DNA of 64,000 nucleotides from Amaricoccus macauensis_A (GCF_049800915.1 NZ_JBNAFY010000008.1:62001-126000), one strand, 5' to 3'. Counted from the first letter of the stretch, positions 25,058 to 33,762 are shown. Numbers and translations are program-made. The notes: generated from the sequence alone by a model not told the origin.

Positions 25058-27344
25058 GCCGTCCGGCCTCCTTTTCCCAAGGGATGAGCTTGTAGCTGTG
25101 CTTCGCGTAGACCTTGCGCATGCCTTGATGGAGCAGATGCAGGTAGCGGTTCTGGGCCACGATCCCGCAGACTTCGGCATAGTAGGACTGGGTCGTCTTG
25201 ATCGTCTTGTGAGTGAGCAGGGCCTGAACGAGGGCCATCGCAGAGGGATCCTGATCGAGGATCACCTTGCCGCAAATGTGGCGCATAACGTGGAGACACA
25301 TCTTCAGGCCGCAGTATTTCTGGACATGCTTTCTGAACGTGTTGTTGAGTTTGCCCTTTGTGATGAAACCGGACCCGGGCGCGTAGCCACCGTCTCCCGG
25401 GTCCTTGCCACCCGCTCCCGGAAACAGGTGCGGATTGTCGTCACTCGCCTTGGCATGTTTCTGAGCGACGGGCAGGAACTTCTTGATATAGAACTTGATC
25501 ATCCGCACGGTTTCGGGGTCGATCCGGACCTTGATCTGCTTGAGTGTCTTTGTCTCGATTGCTGGAATGATGAGCCAGCCTGGACCATCATTGGTGGGCA
25601 GGTGCAGATGCGGGTCGTCCCCGCGATACCGCAACCGGGCGTAGTTGCTCCGCCGGAGCGGAGCCACGCACTGGCCAATCCTGGCTACCAGCGCGGAGCG
25701 CGCGAGGGCGACATGGGTCATGCGGATCGTGGCACCTGTCCTGATTGGTCGTGTGGCTTCGTTCCACAATGTGTCCGGCGCCTCGAACCATCTGCGTAGG
25801 GCAGAGTTCTCGTTGAATTGCCGGAGCATGGTGGCGTGGCGCTTGCCGATCTGGCGATCGGCGTAGACGGCCTTGCGCCCGCCGTCCGTATTGCGTGTCC
25901 AGCCGACGATGTGCGGGTCGATGTTCTTCTTGATCCGCTCGACCGGCTCAAGAATTTCCGGATCGATCCCGGTTGCGCGGCCGACGGCACAGAGCGCCTC
26001 GACGAGGCTGTGTTCATAGCGAGCCTTTTCGCGGGGATCGAAAGCCAGGCCCCGTGCCTCGTGACTATCGCGGCGCGTGGTTTTGACGCCCCGAACCAAG
26101 GCCATCACGACGTCGGGACAGTAGAGGTCGATGAGCGCCATGGGTTTCGGCGCGACCTTGGGATCGGCTACGGCCGCCGCCCAGGCACGCTTGACCGCGT
26201 CGCGCCAGTTGCGACGGGTCCCGAGCTCGAGAACAGGCGCACTGACGTCCCTGGCGGCATCCTCGCCGACCCCGACGAGGATGTCGGTCATGCCGAGCTC
26301 GGCATCATCCTCATCGGCATCGCCAACCAGGTCGCCCCAGTCGCCCGGGTCACGAACCGAGACCGCGCGCGTCAGCACCTCGTCGACAGGCGTGCGGATG
26401 GCCTCCGGCACAGAATTCCAGGCAATGTCGGGCTGACGATGGGATTTCGTGGCCGGCAGGTCGAGCAGGACGATGCCCGTTTCCTGTTCGGCAAGGCTGT
26501 TCCAACACCGGAACGCCGCGCGTAGCTTCTCCACGTAATTTTTGGAATGGGTTGCTTGTTCCCGATCGGCGAATTCCGCGACGAGGCCGCCTGGGAGACT
26601 GGAAGGATCGAAGCCGGCGCGATTGGCGGTAACTGCAAGACGCCGCAGAATGGCGAGGCTGCTGAGCGCATGCTCAGGCAGCGCCGCTTCGAGCCGGTCG
26701 AGCCAAGAAAGCCAGACCGGTGGCAGGCTCGCGAGGTCGGCCTCGCGCCCGGAGACCGTTGTCGGATCAACCAGTTTGACTGCGCGGCGGATCAGAACCC
26801 GTTTGTTTCGAAGGCTCTTTGGCGTCTGCACCGCAAACGACTCTGGTGTCGCGACCCGAAGCAGCGGTTCGATCACATGAACTGTCGCAGTCAGCTGTTC
26901 CGCCGTCGTTTCCTGCGAGGCCGCGAGTTGGTTGATGGCATCTTCGCAGCGTTTTGCCACGTCCTCGGAAGCGTGCAGCCGGATCGCCTGCTTGGCATCT
27001 TCCAGGTTTGGCAGATTGGTGCGGAGCCGCATCGCAAGAGTGCGCCTGGGGATATTCTCCCAAGCGCGGAAAGCGCGCCGGAGGTCCGAGCGGACTTGTG
27101 TCCAACGCCTGTCGATCGAAGCTCTGAGAGTCGGGTTATCCGTTGCGAGAGCGTCCACAAGGTCTGCAATCGGGCCGTCTGGGCCACCTGTCAGGGCATC
27201 GCGGATCTTGCGGATGGAATCGATGGTTGCGCTACGTGTGTTCGCCCGCATGGGCGTCAACCTGACGCAAGCTATCAGATCAGCGGTATCCCCAGAGATT
27301 TCAGCCGAAATTCCGCTTGGGGTGAAATCGTGTTCATGTTTCAT
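25050..27344 (-). CDS. Large tyrosine recombinase/integrase, first of an overlapping pair
   Basis: 764 residues, much longer than phage integrases (about 350-400). The catalytic domain is C-terminal: a candidate Arg near PLRRSNYARLRYR, LHVMRH (HxxR), ALLTHKTIKTTQSYY with the histidine and tyrosine nucleophile. The 500-residue N-terminal portion is helical and unassigned. It is translated just before the second recombinase with overlapping ends. A 215-bp upstream gap carries phased GACAT repeats and a 13-bp inverted repeat, likely recombination or regulatory sites. Confidence 0.88.
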   Translation of the reverse strand: MKHEHDFTPSGISAEISGDTADLIACVRLTPMRANTRSATIDSIRKIRDALTGGPDGPIADLVDALATDNPTLRASIDRRWTQVRSDLRRAFRAWENIPRRTLAMRLRTNLPNLEDAKQAIRLHASEDVAKRCEDAINQLAASQETTAEQLTATVHVIEPLLRVATPESFAVQTPKSLRNKRVLIRRAVKLVDPTTVSGREADLASLPPVWLSWLDRLEAALPEHALSSLAILRRLAVTANRAGFDPSSLPGGLVAEFADREQATHSKNYVEKLRAAFRCWNSLAEQETGIVLLDLPATKSHRQPDIAWNSVPEAIRTPVDEVLTRAVSVRDPGDWGDLVGDADEDDAELGMTDILVGVGEDAARDVSAPVLELGTRRNWRDAVKRAWAAAVADPKVAPKPMALIDLYCPDVVMALVRGVKTTRRDSHEARGLAFDPREKARYEHSLVEALCAVGRATGIDPEILEPVERIKKNIDPHIVGWTRNTDGGRKAVYADRQIGKRHATMLRQFNENSALRRWFEAPDTLWNEATRPIRTGATIRMTHVALARSALVARIGQCVAPLRRSNYARLRYRGDDPHLHLPTNDGPGWLIIPAIETKTLKQIKVRIDPETVRMIKFYIKKFLPVAQKHAKASDDNPHLFPGAGGKDPGDGGYAPGSGFITKGKLNNTFRKHVQKYCGLKMCLHVMRHICGKVILDQDPSAMALVQALLTHKTIKTTQSYYAEVCGIVAQNRYLHLLHQGMRKVYAKHSYKLIPWEKEAGRHG

Positions 27345-27368
27345 CTATGATCTCTTTCTTTCTCTATG

Positions 27369-27426
27369 TTCCGGGTCCCGAACCCGGTGACGTCATCTGA
27401 AAAGGCACTGGGATCGGGACCCGGAA
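27369..27426. other. 13-bp inverted repeat, candidate att or recombinase-binding site
   Basis: TTCCGGGTCCCGA at 27369-27381 and its exact reverse complement TCGGGACCCGGAA at 27414-27426, 32 bp apart. The left arm with the next bases is also a local hairpin (CCGGGT-N5-ACCCGG). It begins 25 bp upstream of the large recombinase start codon, where tyrosine-recombinase elements often hold attachment or directionality sites. A promoter or attenuator role is the alternative. Confidence 0.5.
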
Positions 27427-27462
27427 TCTTCTGTCGGGGGCGGCCCTCCGGCGACCTTGGTG

Positions 27463-27507
27463 GACATCGCCCGACTTGGGGCGACATCTGCGGACATTCG
27501 GGGACAT
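27463..27507. repeat. Phased GACAT repeats
   Basis: GACAT occurs at 27463, 27483, 27493 and 27503, i.e. at spacings of 20, 10 and 10 bp, one helical turn apart. Three copies are preceded by G and sit on one face of the helix. The site lies between the recombinase and the small HTH gene. It resembles arm-type or iteron-type protein-binding sites. Binding by the HTH protein or integrase is an inference. Confidence 0.55.
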
Positions 27508-27559
27508 TTGAGGGTCTTCATGCCGACGCCGTGGAGCCCTCCTCACGTCCCCCGAGGGT

Positions 27560-27856
27560 CTAATTCGTTGAATCCTGGGAAGCTCTATGGGTCGACTGAT
27601 CCGATCCTTCCGGGGCGGCGAGGCCGGCCAGCGCCTGGTTCTCGGCCTCGCGGCAGTAGTCGCGCCAGAGCTTCATCATCTCATGTTCAATGCCGTGGTA
27701 TCGCCAGAGCGCGAGCGCGGTGACACGCCAGCGGCCATTGGGTCGCAGCGCCTGAATCCGCCCGGCGTCGAGATGGCGTGAGCACTGGCGCTCGGAAATG
27801 CCGATAATGTCGGCAGCCTCTGCCGTGGAGTAAGTTTCGTCTGGTGGTGTGATCAT
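27560..27856 (-). CDS. Small helix-turn-helix protein, excisionase/directionality-factor-like
   Basis: 98 residues. TYSTAEAADIIGISERQCSRHLDAGRI at about 8-34 is a MerR/excisionase-type helix-turn-helix, followed by RWRVTALALWRYHG. It is short, basic in the first half and located immediately next to two recombinases on the same strand. A recombination directionality factor or element regulator is the likely role. An inverted repeat (CGCCCC-GATT-GGGGCG) lies 40 bp upstream of its start, a possible operator. Confidence 0.75.
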   Translation of the reverse strand: MITPPDETYSTAEAADIIGISERQCSRHLDAGRIQALRPNGRWRVTALALWRYHGIEHEMMKLWRDYCREAENQALAGLAAPEGSDQSTHRASQDSTN

Positions 27857-28319
27857 GATGGGTCCTGCTCGATTGATTGGTCTCGAGAGGACCTACGCCC
27901 CGATTGGGGCGTTCCAAAACTCAGGCGGCAGGATGAAACTGGACAGGCGCTGACAGGGCGGGACTCGCGCCGATAGTTACCGGCTACTCTGAGAGAGAAA
28001 GCCGTTCCTACCCCAAAATTCAGCCAAGAATGGTGACACGGTATTTGGTCGTGTCGCTGCGCGGGATTTGTCTGCAAGGGATGTATGGAAGCCCGCCGCT
28101 GGCAACCTGAGAACCGGAAGGGATCCGGAGGCTGAAGGATGCTCTCCTCGGTGCATAAAAGCGTGAGGAGACACCGCGTGTCTGGACGAGCCAAGGCTGT
28201 TCCAGTGATCCGAGTTGGAGCCCGTGATCACCACGATGTCGCCTGGTTGGCAGCATTGCCCTGGCTCGACTGTGCTTTGCTCACGCTCAGGATATGGAGC
28301 GCGAGCGCCGAGGAACCCG
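27857..28319. other. 463-bp gene-free stretch with repeat copy 1 and hairpin
   Basis: No convincing gene. It holds a 16-bp hairpin CGCCCC-GATT-GGGGCG (27896-27911) abutting copy 1 of the 47/48-bp repeat. The remainder, 27959-28319, has only short open frames without family features and reads like degraded DNA between the element backbone and the zinc operon end. Confidence 0.6.
27912..27958 (+). repeat. Direct repeat bracketing the zinc operon, copy 1 (47 bp)
   Basis: Begins with the 20 bases TTCCAAAACTCAGGCGGCAG and ends with ACAGGCGCTGACAGGG. Copy 2 at 35172-35219 has both blocks identical and differs only in 11 versus 12 central bases. Copies are in direct orientation about 7.26 kb apart. 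Copy 1 is 55 bp upstream of the HTH start codon; copy 2 is 62 bp upstream of the primase start codon. Confidence 0.85.
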
Positions 28320-29531
28320 TTAGTGCCTCAGGCCACTGCCGCCGACGGCGATGACATTGTAGGGCAGGCCTTCAAGAGCGATCGTGTCTGTTTCTGTGAG
28401 GCCTTCGAGATCGATGATCCGAAGGTTCGCCTGCATCGGATCGGTGAGGATCAGCTGATCATCGGCAACCGCCATCCGGGGCCGTGGGTCGCGCCAGTGG
28501 CCGTCCATGGAGTAGGGTTCGGTGATCTGCGCGCTCTGCTCGATTTCGGCGGAAAGCACGTTCAGCCGATGCAGTGAACCGTCCTCGGTGAAGATATAGG
28601 CAAATTGCGGCTTGGCGGGATCGAGGATGAAATCGACACGTCGAAACGGCAGTTCGACCCGCGTGAAGTAAGGCTCGGTTGTTGGATCGATGACGACGAC
28701 AGAGTCCTTGCCATAGTTGCCGAGAAAGACCTGCATGGAGGTCGAGCCCAGCAGGGTCCCGGTGCCGTCCTCGGGAAAATCGTCAGGATAAGGGAGCATG
28801 GTGAAAGCGTCGTAGCCGCCCGTCGTGTCATGCGCGATCACGCCCTCTGCGCATCCGGCCAGCAGGAAGTTGCCTGAAAAAGCCTCTCCATGGAGGTCGG
28901 TGCACTCATGGATTTCCCCAAGTGACGCTCCGTCTGCCGAAAACGCGCCAATACCGACCCGAGGAGGCAGTTCGTCATCGGCAACCGGCTCTTCCGAGGC
29001 GACGGAACTGACGAAATAGTCACCCACCGTCGCGACAAAGCCGTGATGCGCGGTGTTCATCGGGAACTGCGCCTCGGAGATTTCGCCATCGAGGATCGCG
29101 CTGGCGCCCAGAACGGAAGCGTATCCGCCCCGATCGAAGTTGATCGAAACATTGCCATCGTGATTGACGACATGAAACGGGCGAGGGCCATTGATCGATC
29201 CAATGGCCTCGGGCTCGGACACGTGAATGTCTGAATGGTCGCCGTGGCTTTCGAGCGAGATGCCGCTCTTCAGAAAGTCGACCTGTTCGTTGTCGGACTG
29301 CACCGCGACCACGAGGGCTTCATCGGCCGTCGAGTAGAGCTTTGCCGGGCCCGCGACCTCAAAGTTCCAGCGCGTATCGGGCGCGTCGAGTTCGATTGCT
29401 GTGACGACGGGATCGGTATGATCCGCCACGAACAGCCGCCAGGCCGTGGCGTCCTCATCGGCCCAGGCGGGAAGTGTGAGCGCGAGAGCCGATACCAGCA
29501 GAGTTGTGGAAGCAAGTCTTGATTGTGTCAT
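28320..29531 (-). CDS. aztD: AztD-like periplasmic zinc metallochaperone
   Basis: 403 residues from ATG 29531. Sec signal MTQSRLASTTLLVSALALTL...WADED, cleaved near residue 25. The body shows repeated beta-propeller blades (for example LGSTSMQVFLGNYGKDSVVVID). A His-rich loop SHGDHSDIH near residue 95 can bind zinc. AztD in Paracoccus hands zinc to the AztABC importer; aztABC is not in this window. It is the last gene of the zinc operon. If not AztD itself, it is another periplasmic propeller metal chaperone. Confidence 0.8.
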   Translation of the reverse strand: MTQSRLASTTLLVSALALTLPAWADEDATAWRLFVADHTDPVVTAIELDAPDTRWNFEVAGPAKLYSTADEALVVAVQSDNEQVDFLKSGISLESHGDHSDIHVSEPEAIGSINGPRPFHVVNHDGNVSINFDRGGYASVLGASAILDGEISEAQFPMNTAHHGFVATVGDYFVSSVASEEPVADDELPPRVGIGAFSADGASLGEIHECTDLHGEAFSGNFLLAGCAEGVIAHDTTGGYDAFTMLPYPDDFPEDGTGTLLGSTSMQVFLGNYGKDSVVVIDPTTEPYFTRVELPFRRVDFILDPAKPQFAYIFTEDGSLHRLNVLSAEIEQSAQITEPYSMDGHWRDPRPRMAVADDQLILTDPMQANLRIIDLEGLTETDTIALEGLPYNVIAVGGSGLRH

Positions 29532-29621
29532 TCCCAATACCTTTTCTTGTCATTCATGCGTGTGGCCGATTGCCGCGAGACGGCAACCGGTGGTGTTCGT
29601 GCAGAGGGGGGAACGCTTTCC

Positions 29622-30785
29622 CTATTCCGGTACGACTTCCCCTGGCAGGGAGTTCACCGTCATGGTCTCGCCCGGGCGGAAATGGACCACGGACCGGATG
29701 GACTCGCCCGCCTTCAGAAGGTCGAAGGCCGTGTTGATCTGATTGTGGGTCATGTGGTGCGTGATGTAGGGATCAACGCTGAAATCGCCGCGCAGCCACT
29801 CGTCCACCATTCCGGGCAACTCGCTGCGCCCCTTCACACCACCGAAGGCAGTTCCGCGCCAGACCCGGCCAGTGACGAGCTGGAACGGCCGTGTGGAAAT
29901 TTCCTGACCCGCTCCGGCGACGCCGATCACCGTGCATTCACCCCAGCCCTTGTGGCAGGCTTCGAGAGCTGCCCGCATGAGGTTGACGTTTCCGACCGCT
30001 TCGAACGTATAGTCGAGTCCGCCATCGGTCATTTCGACCAGAACATTCTGGATAGGCGCATCATAATCCTTCGGGTTGATGCATTCGGTGGCGCCAAGTG
30101 CCTTTGCCAAAGGAAACTTCGCGGTGTTGATGTCGACGCCGATGATCCGGGACGCGCCGCTCATCACTGCACCCTGGATCACGGCCATGCCGACGGCGCC
30201 GAGACCGAACACGGCGACCGTGGCACCCGCCTCGACCTTGGCCGTGTTTCTGACTGCCCCCATTCCGGTCGGAACCGCGCAGCCCATCACCGATGCCTTT
30301 GAGAGAGGGGCATCCTTGGAGATCTTCGCCACCGAAATCTCCGGCAGGACGGTGTATTCGCTGAAGGTGCTGGTGCCCATGTAGTGCAGGATCTGCTTGC
30401 CCCTGTAGGAGAAGCGGGAGGTTCCATCGGGCATCAGCCCGGCCCCTTGGGTCGCGCGGATCGTCTGGCAGAGGTTGGTTTTACCCGACTTGATGTAGGG
30501 GCAATTGGGATCTTCGGGGACGTAGAGTGGGATCACGTGATCGCCCGGAACGACCGATGTGACGCCCTTGCCTACTTCTTCGACGATACCGCAGCCTTCA
30601 TGGCCGAGAATGCAGGGGAAGAGTCCCTCGGGGTCCTCGCCCGACAGTGTGAACACGTCGGTGTGGCAAAGGCTGGTGGTCACGATCCGGACAAGGACTT
30701 CGCCATCCTTGGGGCCTTCAAGATCAATTTCCTCGATCTCCAGCGGCCGGTTGGGTTCCCAGGCGATGGCTGCGCGTGTTTTCAT
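29622..30785 (-). CDS. Class-III alcohol dehydrogenase (S-hydroxymethylglutathione dehydrogenase-like) lacking the structural-zinc site
   Basis: 387 residues from ATG 30785. Strong match to glutathione-dependent formaldehyde dehydrogenases (MPDGTSRFSYRGK, HYMGTSTFSEYTV, ATECINPKD). The catalytic-zinc ligands Cys40, His62 and Cys169 are present. The structural-zinc lobe, normally four cysteines (C-x2-C-x2-C-x7-C), reads EDPNCPYIKSGKTNLC: positions 92 and 98 are Asp and Ile, only Cys95 and Cys106 remain. So it could work with one zinc per subunit. It would oxidise the formaldehyde-glutathione adduct with NAD+. In a Zur-type operon it looks like a zinc-sparing paralogue. Confidence 0.9.
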   Translation of the reverse strand: MKTRAAIAWEPNRPLEIEEIDLEGPKDGEVLVRIVTTSLCHTDVFTLSGEDPEGLFPCILGHEGCGIVEEVGKGVTSVVPGDHVIPLYVPEDPNCPYIKSGKTNLCQTIRATQGAGLMPDGTSRFSYRGKQILHYMGTSTFSEYTVLPEISVAKISKDAPLSKASVMGCAVPTGMGAVRNTAKVEAGATVAVFGLGAVGMAVIQGAVMSGASRIIGVDINTAKFPLAKALGATECINPKDYDAPIQNVLVEMTDGGLDYTFEAVGNVNLMRAALEACHKGWGECTVIGVAGAGQEISTRPFQLVTGRVWRGTAFGGVKGRSELPGMVDEWLRGDFSVDPYITHHMTHNQINTAFDLLKAGESIRSVVHFRPGETMTVNSLPGEVVPE

Positions 30786-30812
30786 TTCTTTCCGTCCCCT
30801 TGTCCGCAAGCG

Positions 30813-31466
30813 TCAGTGTGCAAGTTGTTTTTCCGGCTCGCTCTTCGGGTCGGTGACCGGGTCGAGCACAAGCATGAGCCGCGTCTCTCCGGTGCCTTCG
30901 ATTGGAGGAGAGCGGTGGAGCAGGCCGTGTTCCGTTGGGTCCGGCCAGCGTGTGCCGCGCAGCAGGATCGGCGCGCCGGTGGGTGTGGTGAAGACGCGCC
31001 GAGGCTCGACTTCGCCGGTCGAGATGCCGTATTGGGTGCCGGTCCCGCGATAGGTGCAGACCAGACGCGCGGTGACCGCATCTATGTGGAACTTCCGGCA
31101 GGCGTTCGTCACGACCACGTCGAGCCGCAGGCGCAGATACGGTGCGCCCATGACCCTGCCAAAGATGTCCGCAAGTGCCGCGATGTCATCGACGAGTCGC
31201 TCCCGGTTGGGGCAGTCAGGCGTCCCGGACGTCTCGCAGATCTGCAGGGCCGCCTCCCGCACGTCTTCGGGCCGTAGAATCACGCGTGCTCGTGGAAGCC
31301 TGTCCGGAGCCAGTCCATCCATCCAAGTCTGGAACTCTGGCAGCGCCTGTCGCCGCCAGATCGCGGCGGCACAGCCGGGACGATGGATCGCCATGAGGTC
31401 TTCGGGAAGATCGGCAATGCTCAAGCAGGACGCCATATCGTTCATGGCAGGGGACGCGACGTTCAT
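30813..31466 (-). CDS. DUF1826-domain protein, zinc-starvation partner of COG0523 GTPases
   Basis: 217 residues with the DUF1826 signature ACRKFHIDAVTARLVCTYRGTGTQYG (in part) near residues 127-152 and RLMLVLDP near the end. DUF1826 genes are known to sit beside zinc-regulated COG0523 GTPases in proteobacteria. It starts in a four-base overlap with the GTPase stop. Function is unknown; conserved Cys, His and Asp residues could bind a metal. It precedes the alcohol dehydrogenase by 27 bp. Confidence 0.82.
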   Translation of the reverse strand: MNVASPAMNDMASCLSIADLPEDLMAIHRPGCAAAIWRRQALPEFQTWMDGLAPDRLPRARVILRPEDVREAALQICETSGTPDCPNRERLVDDIAALADIFGRVMGAPYLRLRLDVVVTNACRKFHIDAVTARLVCTYRGTGTQYGISTGEVEPRRVFTTPTGAPILLRGTRWPDPTEHGLLHRSPPIEGTGETRLMLVLDPVTDPKSEPEKQLAH

Positions 31467-32674
31467 GCCGCCGCCTCTGCCCGACGCCAGGCCGGGAACG
31501 GGTCCGGCAGGTCGGGGAGCGCATCGGGGCCGGGCGCGAGGTGCTCGGGCAACAGGCAGGCATCAAGCCGTGCCTTCAACCAGGCCCAATCGATGCCTGC
31601 CCCGATGAAGACGATCTCCTGCCGTCGGTCTCCCCACGGTTCCTGCCAATGCGCGGCCAGGTAGTCCCGCGCGCTCTGTTGGGCCGGCCAGCGGTTCATC
31701 GGCACGGCTGCCCACCAGGTACCAAGCGGTTTCACCGAGGAAAGCGCGCCCGCGAGTGAGAACTCCGCCACCCAATCAGGCCGGGTCGCAATCCAGAAAT
31801 GCCCCTTGGCGCGGATCACGCCCGGCATCTCGCCATTCAGCACGGCAATGATCTTTTCAGGTTCGAATGGGCGCCGCGCACGATAGACGAAGCTTGAAAC
31901 CCCATATTCCTCGGTTTCGGGCACGTGGTCTGCAAACCCATAGAGTTCCTTGGCCCACATCGGATGCTCATGGGCCTTGTCGAAATCGAAAAGGCCGGTA
32001 TCGAGAATATCCCCGGCAGCTACATCGGAATGGTTTGCCTCGATGATCCGCGCGTCAGCATTGAGACTGCGGATGATCTTTCGCGCTGCGTCGGTGCGTT
32101 CGGAGCCGGCATCCGCGACCTTGTTGAGGATCACCACGTCCGCGAATTCGATCTGGTCAGTCAGCAGGTGAACAAGCGTGCGCTCGTCCTCCTCGCCCAG
32201 TGTTTCGCCGCGATCGCTCAGAAAATCGTGGCTTGAATAGTCATTGAGCAGGTTCACCGCATCGACCACCGTCACCATGGTGTCGAGGCGGGCCACATCC
32301 GACAGGCTTTCGCCCTCGGTGTCTCGGAATTCGAAGGTGGCAGCAACGGGCAGCGGCTCCGAGATTCCGGTGGATTCAATGAGGAGGTAGTCGAAACGCC
32401 CCTCGGCTGCGAGACGGCGCACTTCCGCGAGCAAGTCGTCACGTAATGTGCAGCAGATGCAGCCGTTCGACATCTCCACCAGCGTCTCGTCGGTGCGGGA
32501 TAGCTCGGTGTCGGCGCGCACGAGGTCCGCGTCGATGTTCACTTCCGACATGTCGTTGACAATAACCGCGACGCGGCGCCCCTCACGATTGTTCAGCACG
32601 CGATTGAGCAGCGTCGTCTTGCCTGCGCCCAGAAAGCCGGAGAGCACGGTTACGGGAAGTCGGGTGTCTGTCAT
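31463..32674 (-). CDS. zigA: COG0523 GTPase, ZigA-type zinc chaperone
   Basis: 403 residues. Walker A GFLGAGKTT at residues 13-21, metal motif CICC near residue 73 (NGCICCTLRDDL), G4 LNKVAD and the CobW C-terminal domain from about 265. The length and lack of a long His tract match the ZigA subgroup, which is zinc-starvation induced. It would use GTP to load zinc into client proteins. It overlaps genes on both sides by four bases. Confidence 0.9.
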   Translation of the reverse strand: MTDTRLPVTVLSGFLGAGKTTLLNRVLNNREGRRVAVIVNDMSEVNIDADLVRADTELSRTDETLVEMSNGCICCTLRDDLLAEVRRLAAEGRFDYLLIESTGISEPLPVAATFEFRDTEGESLSDVARLDTMVTVVDAVNLLNDYSSHDFLSDRGETLGEEDERTLVHLLTDQIEFADVVILNKVADAGSERTDAARKIIRSLNADARIIEANHSDVAAGDILDTGLFDFDKAHEHPMWAKELYGFADHVPETEEYGVSSFVYRARRPFEPEKIIAVLNGEMPGVIRAKGHFWIATRPDWVAEFSLAGALSSVKPLGTWWAAVPMNRWPAQQSARDYLAAHWQEPWGDRRQEIVFIGAGIDWAWLKARLDACLLPEHLAPGPDALPDLPDPFPAWRRAEAAA

Positions 32675-33762
32675 ATTCGGGATACCTCGTTCAGAATGGG
32701 GTCGACGCCGCCCGGGAGCTGGCGCGCACGCAGCAGGTCGAGGCTGCGTTGTAGCTCTGGGCGGGAAATGTCGCGTGCGATGACCACGATCCGCGAGCGG
32801 GTGTCGTCATGAGGCCAGTCCTCGAGCGGCACGGGTGGCTCGAAGATCTGCTGTACGCCGTGGAAGACGAAGGGCGTCTCGATGTCTTCGAGAAACACGA
32901 TACCCTTTACGCGCAGGATGTCGGATCCGCGCAGTGCAATCAGCGTATCGAGCCAGAAATCGAAGACCTCCTCGGGAACAGGGTCATCGAGAATGATGGA
33001 GGCGCTTCCGATACGTGTGTCATGGAGCGGCACTTGCGAGGAAACCGGCGCGGGCTTTACGAGCCCCGAAAGGTTTGCCAGCGGATCGGGGGGTGCGGCC
33101 GGTCCGGTGGTCCAGGCAACGGCATCGGCGTGTGCCACACCGCGGCGAAGCCCGCTTAGCGACCATATATGGTCGACAACCCCCTTTCCGCGAATGGCAT
33201 GTATTATGCGCGCGTTCGGATTGATTGTCCGGAGCCGGGCCTCGAAAGCACGTATCTTCAGGGGCGGGACAAAATCCGTCTTGCTCACGACGATCAGGTC
33301 AGCCATCGCTGCCTGAGAGACGGCCTCGAACTGCGCAGTCAGCGTTGCGGGGCCATTGGCTGCATCCGCGACCGTCACCACACCATCCATCCGGGTCGAA
33401 CGCGCCAGAAACGGATCGACCACCAGCGTCTGCAGGATCGGCCCGGGATCGGCGAGCCCGGTAGTCTCGATCACCACCCGTTCGAATGAGACCTCGCCCG
33501 CTTCCCGACGCTGGAGCAGGCTCAAGATGGTGCGAGAAAGATCGCCGCGCACCGAGCAGCATAGGCAGCCTGAGCGCATCAGAACGATCTCTTCGCCGGC
33601 TGTCTCGATCAGATCGTGGTCGAGCCCGGCCTCGCCGAACTCGTTGACGATGACGGCGATCCGGCCTGCCGAGGCATCTGCCAGGACCGCATTCAGCAGC
33701 GTGGTCTTTCCGGCGCCGAGAAAGCCCGTCAGCAGCGTCACGGGAACACGGGGGTCTTTCAT
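32671..33762 (-). CDS. COG0523 (CobW-like) GTPase, second copy
   Basis: 363 residues. Walker A GFLGAGKTT at residues 13-21, metal motif CLCC near residue 67 (SGCLCCSVRGDL), ESTG-like IETTG (Walker B region), VSKTD (G4), CobW C-domain with IFEPPVPLEDWP. A different subgroup from its downstream neighbour (about 40 residues shorter). Two COG0523 proteins in tandem suggest distinct clients. It overlaps the FAD oxidoreductase stop by four bases (ATGA). Confidence 0.9.
   Translation of the reverse strand: MKDPRVPVTLLTGFLGAGKTTLLNAVLADASAGRIAVIVNEFGEAGLDHDLIETAGEEIVLMRSGCLCCSVRGDLSRTILSLLQRREAGEVSFERVVIETTGLADPGPILQTLVVDPFLARSTRMDGVVTVADAANGPATLTAQFEAVSQAAMADLIVVSKTDFVPPLKIRAFEARLRTINPNARIIHAIRGKGVVDHIWSLSGLRRGVAHADAVAWTTGPAAPPDPLANLSGLVKPAPVSSQVPLHDTRIGSASIILDDPVPEEVFDFWLDTLIALRGSDILRVKGIVFLEDIETPFVFHGVQQIFEPPVPLEDWPHDDTRSRIVVIARDISRPELQRSLDLLRARQLPGGVDPILNEVSRI

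Noticed and set aside
27463..27507. CRISPR array
   Set aside because: The repeats are only five bases long at 10-20 bp steps, without spacers.
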